A stretch of DNA of 64,000 nt, taken from assembly GCF_947493425.1 (NCBI RefSeq), contig NZ_CANLRP010000008.1:32667-96666 (forward strand), read 5' to 3'. Shown here in pieces: positions 59,501 through 64,000 of this stretch (positions are counted from its first letter, which is position 1; every line of letters starts with the position of its first letter). Source of the DNA: an uncultured Microscilla sp. GTDB taxonomy: Bacteria; Bacteroidota; Bacteroidia; Cytophagales; Microscillaceae. The translations under genes and the position numbers were made by a program. The notes below the pieces were generated by a model that saw only the letters and a program-made list of their open reading frames with translations, had not been told where the DNA came from and did no database searches.

Positions 59501-62056
59501 GCGATAACGGATAATTTGCACCTTGGCAGTGGCATTTACCGGGTTGCCTTTTTTGTTTACTGCCACCAGTTGTATGGGCAGCGAAGACCTGGTGTTTACA
59601 TAGTAATCAAATTTTTTGATTCCCAAAAACGTACTTTGAGTAAACACATCAAAGGTTTTCATACGGCTTACCTGCCTTCCGGTCTCGTCGAACACAGTAG
59701 CGAATACTTTGCCCTGTAGCACTCCTTGATTCACGTATTCAGCAGGTATTTTAAAGCTTTCCTTGATCAAGCCTTTCGTATCAGTCTTACCCTCCCGGCG
59801 TTCGGTTTTCAAATAATCAGTAGAATATACTCGCTTATCATCGCCCGAACGAATGGCAAAATTATAGTCTCTATATTTTGGTGCATTTGGTCGAAACGAC
59901 TTGCGTTGCAAGTAAAAACTCAAGTCATAGTTACGGTTAGCCGCAGGGGGACCAAACAAGTTCAAGGCTTCTACCTTTACCTGTACTCTATCACCATTTT
60001 TAACGTCTTTTTTCCAGATATTTTTAAATTCATGGTCTACCAAATCCAGCTTTACCTTGATACGGTCAGGCATAAACTCTTCTATACTAATGCGCTTAGA
60101 AGTAAGCAATATGCCAGTAGCCGAATACACTTCGGCATTGTAGGTACCCGTAATCGCCGAAGCGGGCAACTTAATAGAAGCCGCAAAAGCCCCATGTTTG
60201 TCAAGTACTCCCCGCATAGTAGTAAAATCTTTGCCATTGGGTAGTAATAACTTAAATTTTACCGGGATTTGCCCTGGTGTTTTCCATTGCTGGTCTCGCA
60301 CAATTGTATTTAAGTGGATGGTTTCGCCAGGACGATACAGGTTGCGTTCGCCGTAAAGAAAAGCCTGGTAACCCGATTTATTCTCACGAATTCCCCCGAT
60401 GTCAAAAGCAGAACGCTCTACTGAGGTTTGATTGAAATGAAGGTAATTGAAATCTTTGCCATAACGTGCCGTAATCATTCGCACGCTTGCCTGGGGAAAC
60501 TTTTCTTTGATTTTAGCAAACTTTGCTACCCCGTTAGCATCAGTAGTAGCCTTATAAAAAGGTTGGTTGCTTTTGCTAATCAAGCTTACAGCCACTCCTT
60601 TTAGTGGTTTGGCATTCATGATAGAATTGGCAAAAACCAGCACATCTTCTTTGGTATGTTTTACTATAAAGCCAATGTCTGACACTGACACAATTTTGTT
60701 GCTATTGAGCCACTGTTTTTCGGTAGAAGCTACCTTTACCGCATAAATACCCTTAAAGTTATTGGCTTTGTCCAAGTCAAGGTTTAACACATGCATGCCA
60801 TTGGTTTGCGGCAACGACCTGGTGTCATATTCCTGATCAAGGACTGCGTCGCCATAGCTGCTGTAATTGGTATAATAACTAGACGCATTGTCTTTTACTG
60901 AGCCACGTTCAGTAACAAATCGCTGAATATTATTTTCATAAATTTTATATACCGTCACTTTTACTTTAGGCACATTTACTATGCGAATACCAATGTTTTT
61001 GTTACCCTTGCTCGACAAGTAAAGCCCTTTTTTAGCCACAAAACTAATGTAGGGCGACAAGCTGCCAAACTGTACCACTTGCTCATGCGCCTCGGCAAGT
61101 TTGCCCCCAAAAACACCTCTTATATTGTCAGACAGTGTAATCGTGTAGCTTTTGTTGGCTTTAAAATTTCCTTTAATCAAAAATCCATGATCCAGCATTT
61201 TTACCTGATATACTACCGAAGGCTTAATTTTCAGGTTATTCAACACCTCTAGTTCTTCTATCGCCTGGTTGGTTTGTACCCGAATATAAGGAACGTTGTT
61301 TTCATACGTAGCCTTGGCGTTTACAATCTCAAGGTTACGCTTATTGGGCGTGCTTACTTTATGTACCATTGGTTTTGTGGTTACATAAGGGCTTTCGGCA
61401 CAACGCAAACCGGGAGCAATGGTCAAGTCTATCTGACTGGCCCCGGTATTTTGCAAGCCAGCTTCATCAACGACGATTTGGGCGGTTTTAGATATATCAT
61501 CGTTCACTACCCGAAAGCTCTGGATTTGCTTGCCACCCGACTTGATGCTTAAAAGATTTTTAATGGATTGGGGCTTTATCTTGTAGTTAAAATTCAGGTT
61601 TATCCTCAATTGCTTTGTACGACGGTTGTCTTGTGCCCAGTACACGTCTGAATCTTTCAGGTTGAGGTAAGGAGTATGAAAAACAATGCTGCTTGTTTTG
61701 TTTACATCAGGTACTTTATTAGGGGCAGCCTTTACCAAAGCATCTTGTAATACTGCTTTGTAATCGGTGCTAGGTTGAAAACCTTTGACGGGGGAAAAAA
61801 TCAACTCATTTTTCGACACCCATTTAAATTTTCCTTTCACCTTAGGGGTAAAGGTCAAATAACTTGTCGTATCCCAAACGTTCAATTTATTATCTGCCAC
61901 TAAGTCCTGACTAAAGGTAAACTTCAGGTTTTGCTGAGTAGCTACCTCTTCCTTAAAGTCAGTTTTCTGGACTTCGACCAGATTTTTTGAACATTGGGTA
62001 AAAATGACCACACTTAGTAGTAAGGTCAATGTTTGTATCCAGGTAGTTTTTTTCAT
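56564..62056 (-). CDS. Bacterial alpha-2-macroglobulin, thioester type
   Basis: 1830 aa. The N-terminus is a lipoprotein-like signal (TLLLSVVIFTQCSKNLVEV) with a Cys near residue 22. Successive MG-type beta domains follow (GERNLYRPGETIHLNTIVR near residue 570; SFWSGILKTNAQGEATYTI near 1150; a MG10-like tail). The thioester motif CVEQ is present in LDYLIQYPHGCVEQTTSSVF, so the protein can covalently trap proteases. The bait region probably lies near the Gly/Ser stretch SSSGGGGSLADERTN. Bacterial A2Ms usually neighbour a class A PBP (pbpC); none is next to this gene. Confidence 0.93.
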   Translation of the reverse strand: MKKTTWIQTLTLLLSVVIFTQCSKNLVEVQKTDFKEEVATQQNLKFTFSQDLVADNKLNVWDTTSYLTFTPKVKGKFKWVSKNELIFSPVKGFQPSTDYKAVLQDALVKAAPNKVPDVNKTSSIVFHTPYLNLKDSDVYWAQDNRRTKQLRINLNFNYKIKPQSIKNLLSIKSGGKQIQSFRVVNDDISKTAQIVVDEAGLQNTGASQIDLTIAPGLRCAESPYVTTKPMVHKVSTPNKRNLEIVNAKATYENNVPYIRVQTNQAIEELEVLNNLKIKPSVVYQVKMLDHGFLIKGNFKANKSYTITLSDNIRGVFGGKLAEAHEQVVQFGSLSPYISFVAKKGLYLSSKGNKNIGIRIVNVPKVKVTVYKIYENNIQRFVTERGSVKDNASSYYTNYSSYGDAVLDQEYDTRSLPQTNGMHVLNLDLDKANNFKGIYAVKVASTEKQWLNSNKIVSVSDIGFIVKHTKEDVLVFANSIMNAKPLKGVAVSLISKSNQPFYKATTDANGVAKFAKIKEKFPQASVRMITARYGKDFNYLHFNQTSVERSAFDIGGIRENKSGYQAFLYGERNLYRPGETIHLNTIVRDQQWKTPGQIPVKFKLLLPNGKDFTTMRGVLDKHGAFAASIKLPASAITGTYNAEVYSATGILLTSKRISIEEFMPDRIKVKLDLVDHEFKNIWKKDVKNGDRVQVKVEALNLFGPPAANRNYDLSFYLQRKSFRPNAPKYRDYNFAIRSGDDKRVYSTDYLKTERREGKTDTKGLIKESFKIPAEYVNQGVLQGKVFATVFDETGRQVSRMKTFDVFTQSTFLGIKKFDYYVNTRSSLPIQLVAVNKKGNPVNATAKVQIIRYRWQTVLEKTYSGTRYVSRRKPKILQENTVSFNGGVAAPFNFTPNYSGEYEVRVKLPKSDFYVSQSFYAYQYGTTDNASFEVDKDGKIGITLDKKEYNVGDQAKVLFTTPFKGRMLVTVERNQVYKHFYVDTDKKSASVTIPVTEAYQPNVYITATLIKPLSDGAIPLTVAHGFAPLKVTRPENRLQVSIDAVEKTESKQKQTIKVKTNRAEADVQVTLAVVDEGILQMKRYRSPNPLNYFFQKRALEVNAYDLYPQLFPELFIRRSSSGGGGSLADERTNPMVNKRIKLVSFWSGILKTNAQGEATYTINIPQFSGSLRLMAVAYKGSAFGAAQKNMIVADPVVISTALPRFLSPGDQLKMPVTLTNTTDKASPASVQLRTTPNLKVIGRNSANVTLAANSEKQIMFEVQAAKVIDSAKVEVVVNAMGRMFSEKQSINIRASSGLIKSSGSGVVTAGTNQSLSLKKGLLPSTAQAKLVLSKSPLIQFAKSLDYLIQYPHGCVEQTTSSVFPQLYAQNLMKVLMPKTRGFDATYSKQIKENIQEGILRLQSMQMYNGALSYWPGGNYASWWGTAYATHFLLEAKKLGYNVNTSMLNRMYTYLARKSKTSTDAYYSRNRVRYYYTDNTGARKLKTIAKREAIYSLYVLALAKKADVSTMNFYKENAKLLSLDSKYLLASAYFVLGDQINYKVLLPKSFSGEKAEQALDGSFYSYIRDQALALNALVEVDPQNPQVASLARRLGQQVRSARYLNTQESAFSLLALGKLATANKGNVQAEVTAGGSRVGTFAGQDLTVTQNIANKALNIRATGSGSLYYFWQMKGLSATGKVEDQDNVIKVRKQFYDREGNLIKDKVFRQNDLVVVKVTVATVDGSNVKNVAVTDMLPAGFEIENPRLTSSSPAVSWIKKASNPDYFDIRDDRINLFTTASRKTKTFYYLVRAVSQGNFTMGPVSADAMYNGALYSYNGSGTIKIVARGSDEG

Positions 62057-62710
62057 AATGTGTTAAAAATTAATAGGTATTTTGATTGTAGGTATCATTG
62101 TATTAGCACAACGTGTAAAACAGGGGGCTGATGTAAGGTTTATACTAAAAAAACTTAAAGGTATACTAAGATGAAAGTGATTACCTGCGGTGAGCTCGTC
62201 ACAGCAAGCTGCCCCGATGAGTCGGGATTTATAAATAGACTCGGTTTTAGGATTTACAGGATTAGCTGAAACTGAGCTCAGCACAGCAAAGCTGTAGCTT
62301 CGGTTAATTAATGTTGGTATTCAAGCAATTAGTCAAAATCCATCCTCAAAACCATTTTTGTTTAAGTATAATACCTTGTAGATTTTTTTCTGGAATGCAA
62401 CCTTTCCCCTTATTCATTGTCTTACTCATGAACCCGATCATCATTGCTCAACACTTAGTAAGTGTTGGCTTCATACACTCAACAAAACTACTAAAAACAT
62501 ATCCAATGTTCAAAGTTTGTTTTCAATAAATAAAACATTGATTATCAACACATTAAACTCTAACATTCTTATTGTTAAATAAATTACAATTTTATTAACA
62601 TTCCTTTAACAGTATTACATAGAACCTTTTTATACCCAGTAGCGTATTAGGGTTATACAAAAGCAACAAAAAATATTGAAATAAATCACGGGTTAGTTTA
62701 GATTCCACAG

Positions 62711-62747
62711 ATACCTTGAAGATTGTTGATCTCAAGGTATTTTTTTT
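62711..62747 (+). terminator. Orphan terminator
   Basis: ATACCTTGA (62711-62719) pairs perfectly with TCAAGGTAT (62732-62740), followed by T8. No protein gene lies upstream on this strand within 700 bp, so it may end a small RNA. Confidence 0.7.
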
Positions 62748-62841
62748 GATTACCAGAAAACAAGACACCTACTCTACCCCAGAAAATACAACAGTAAAAA
62801 AAGGCAGGTATATCCATCAAACAAATTAGGCCTTTGGTTCT

Positions 62842-62895
62842 AACTAACAAATTCATAACCCATTGAAAATAAGATCATTATAAGTATGTTAGTTG
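62842..62895. repeat. AACTAACAAATTCATA element, copy 3 (degenerate)
   Basis: The left arm AACTAACAAATTCATAA is intact; the right arm TATAAGTATGTTAGTT is degenerate. The interior TTGAAAATAAGATC resembles the inverse of copy 1. Confidence 0.6.
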
Positions 62896-63000
62896 CCTAT
62901 GGGACAAGGTGTGCCTAGAACCTTGTACCTAGTACCTTATCCTCTAAGTAAATGCACTATTTATTTTGGATGAGATTTGTTCTCTGACGAACTTCAAAAA

Positions 63001-63043
63001 CCGATGGCTACAGCTTTGCTGTGCCGAGCTCTGCCAACGGCTA
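63001..63043 (-). repeat. GAGCTC/AAAGCT repeat, inverted copy
   Basis: The minus strand reads GCCGTTGGCAGAGCTCGGCA and then CAGCAAAGCTGTAGCCATCGG, the same as 9182-9225. Confidence 0.8.
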
Positions 63044-63193
63044 ATTGAGCATAGCCATAGCTACGCGATATTTTTTAAGTAAAATCAGGGTATGAATATC
63101 GCCAAAATAATGTATCAGGTATTTAGAGGTTGAGGTACTAGTCCCTAGTAGAGGTTATACCAACATCCCGTTTACGGGGAACCTTGTCGGTGC

Positions 63194-63757
63194 TTAATAC
63201 TCTTCTTCTTTCAATTCCTCAAAAGAGTTAATCATATCGTGCAAACGAGCGTCATCTTCGCCAGGCTCATCATCTGCCAACCAGGTAGTTATTTGGTAAA
63301 TATGGGTTTTACCTTCTATATAAGCCACAATCCCCCAGACAGACTCCCATTGATCATCTAGTTTGATCAAGGCACTCATTCCGGCTTGTATGGCATTATG
63401 TCCATTGATTTGCTTAGCGAAAGGTTTCCCAAACCGGGCGTTTTTTATAGATACCCCCAACAACTCAGGGTTGTCTGCCAAGGTTTGCAAATGACTAGTC
63501 AACAAGGCTTTGCCACTCTCTTTTAAATGGTCGGTCACTGCAATACATTCCCCCCTTTCTTTGTCACGATATAGCATTGCAATGGTATTTGAGTGGTTTG
63601 TATATTGCTTCATTCCTCTCGAAATGGAAATACTGTACCTGTTTTCTATTGTTTTGGTCTGGTACGTGCGGTCACCGCCACAACTACTAAGGGTGAAGGT
63701 AAACAGGGTATAAAAAGCTATAGGCAGCTTATTCAGGAAACTATTTAAAGTATTCAT
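63194..63757 (-). CDS. Small lipoprotein, unknown function
   Basis: 187 aa. A lipoprotein signal is visible (FYTLFTFTLSSCGGD), with the Cys after LSS at about residue 26. The mature part is an alpha-beta domain (TIENRYSISISRGMKQYTN...KERGECIAVTDHLKESGKALL...MINSFEELKEEEY) that resembles the small PsbP/DUF1795-like exported domains in layout, though I am not sure. A palindrome TCCCGTTTACGGGGA lies just downstream of its stop. It stands alone. Confidence 0.75.
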   Translation of the reverse strand: MNTLNSFLNKLPIAFYTLFTFTLSSCGGDRTYQTKTIENRYSISISRGMKQYTNHSNTIAMLYRDKERGECIAVTDHLKESGKALLTSHLQTLADNPELLGVSIKNARFGKPFAKQINGHNAIQAGMSALIKLDDQWESVWGIVAYIEGKTHIYQITTWLADDEPGEDDARLHDMINSFEELKEEEY

Positions 63758-63928
63758 AAGAAAATCTTATATGCTTTATCAATGGGTTGCCTTGCGACAT
63801 CCCGCATGTCTTTGTGATTTAGTTGGAGGCAAGTTCTTTGTTTTTTCATAAAAAAGCCAAAAACCGTGTTTACATTTTGTATACACACACAGACAATTCC
63901 TTGAATATTATCACCTGAAGTACTCTAA

Positions 63929-64000
63929 GGAACGGTGTCAAAATAAATTTACATTCTTAACCTCATCTTTTTTGGACATGCTTCGTTAAAAAAACTTGCC
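63929..64000. mobile_element. Inverted-repeat element A, copy 3 (cut by the window end)
   Basis: It starts GGAACGGTGTCAAAATAAAT after TAA (63926-63928) and follows copy 2 for about 70 bp (TTACATTCTTAA, TCATCTTTT). By analogy the element should end about 85 bp beyond the window with a TAA duplication. Confidence 0.8.

Larger units (their letters stand above)
62057..63193. other. Long repeat-bearing gap upstream of the macroglobulin
   Basis: 1137 bp with no convincing gene. It holds a GAGCTC/AAAGCT repeat near 62274-62305, an orphan terminator at 62711-62747, a degenerate AACTAACAAATTCATA element (62842-62895), a CCTAGAACCTTGTACCTAGTACC unit (about 62914-62938), the GAGCTC repeat inverted at 63001-63043, and TCCCGTTTACGGGGA near 63166-63180, the same palindrome as in the thioredoxin insert. 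The macroglobulin promoter should lie near 62060-62150 but was not resolved. Confidence 0.55.

Noticed and set aside
62311..62529. Open frame of 72 aa on the plus strand
   Set aside because: It has no good start context, lies in a repeat-bearing gap and shows non-coding composition.

Overview
The window looks like a chromosomal segment of a marine Cytophagales-type Bacteroidetes, of the Microscilla kind. Three things point that way. The -7 promoter element TAnnTTTG, with TTG about 19 bp upstream where complete, recurs in front of genes. The gene families are typical of the phylum: proline-rich TonB proteins, an OmpA/PD40/TPR envelope protein, an Rcp1-type response regulator beside multi-PAS kinases, and CHAT/EAD11 proteins. 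The intergenic DNA is unusually rich in short palindromic and inverted-repeat elements. The species is an inference; no rRNA gene is present, and no tRNA gene was recognised by eye.

Layout. 0-4 kb: a minus-strand signalling cluster (triple-PAS histidine kinase, receiver protein, receiver-PAS-HisKA_2 kinase). 4.5-8.7 kb: small hypotheticals, a PLP aminotransferase and a two-lipoyl pyruvate dehydrogenase E2. 8.7-10.15 kb: a gene-poor stretch with a candidate small RNA (promoter to terminator) and a 581-bp insertion bounded by inverted repeats and a target duplication. 10.15-14.1 kb: an accessory operon that appears to be a conflict or regulated-cell-death module, made of a 762-aa NTPase-like protein, a small EAD11 adaptor and a CHAT (caspase-like) protease with its own EAD11 domain. 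14.9-18.5 kb: housekeeping genes (Mpl-like ligase, DnaQ-like exonuclease, Maf). 18.5-24.4 kb: a tandem array of six divergent paralogous membrane proteins plus one truncated remnant, downstream of smc (24.5-28.1 kb). 28-42.4 kb: mixed housekeeping and envelope genes (DJ-1/PfpI, YaaA, phosphatase, ABC ATPase, nucleotidyltransferase, OmpA/PD40 protein, ABC exporter, HslV, GcvH). 42.5-44.8 kb: VanZ-like protein and two tandem TonB paralogues. 45-56.5 kb: MurB and LRR protein, class I aldolase, a cobalamin riboswitch ahead of an acyl-CoA thioesterase, AccD, a thioredoxin-like gene broken by a repeat insertion, a TerB-like protein, and a Crp/Fnr regulator next to a quinone-oxidoreductase-like gene. 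56.5-63.8 kb: a giant alpha-2-macroglobulin and a small lipoprotein.

The most interesting system is the 10.4-14.1 kb operon. The NTPase-like protein and the adaptor share a short glycine/asparagine tag, and the adaptor and the protease share EAD11. This suggests a linear relay (sensor, adaptor, caspase-like effector) similar in logic to an apoptosome. The second theme is mobile DNA: at least two non-autonomous inverted-repeat families with clear target duplications (3 bp and 9 bp), a 581-bp element beside the conflict operon, and a 270-bp palindrome-rich insert whose removal restores an intact thioredoxin frame.

All calls come from reading sequence and translations by eye. No database search, structure prediction or covariance model was run.
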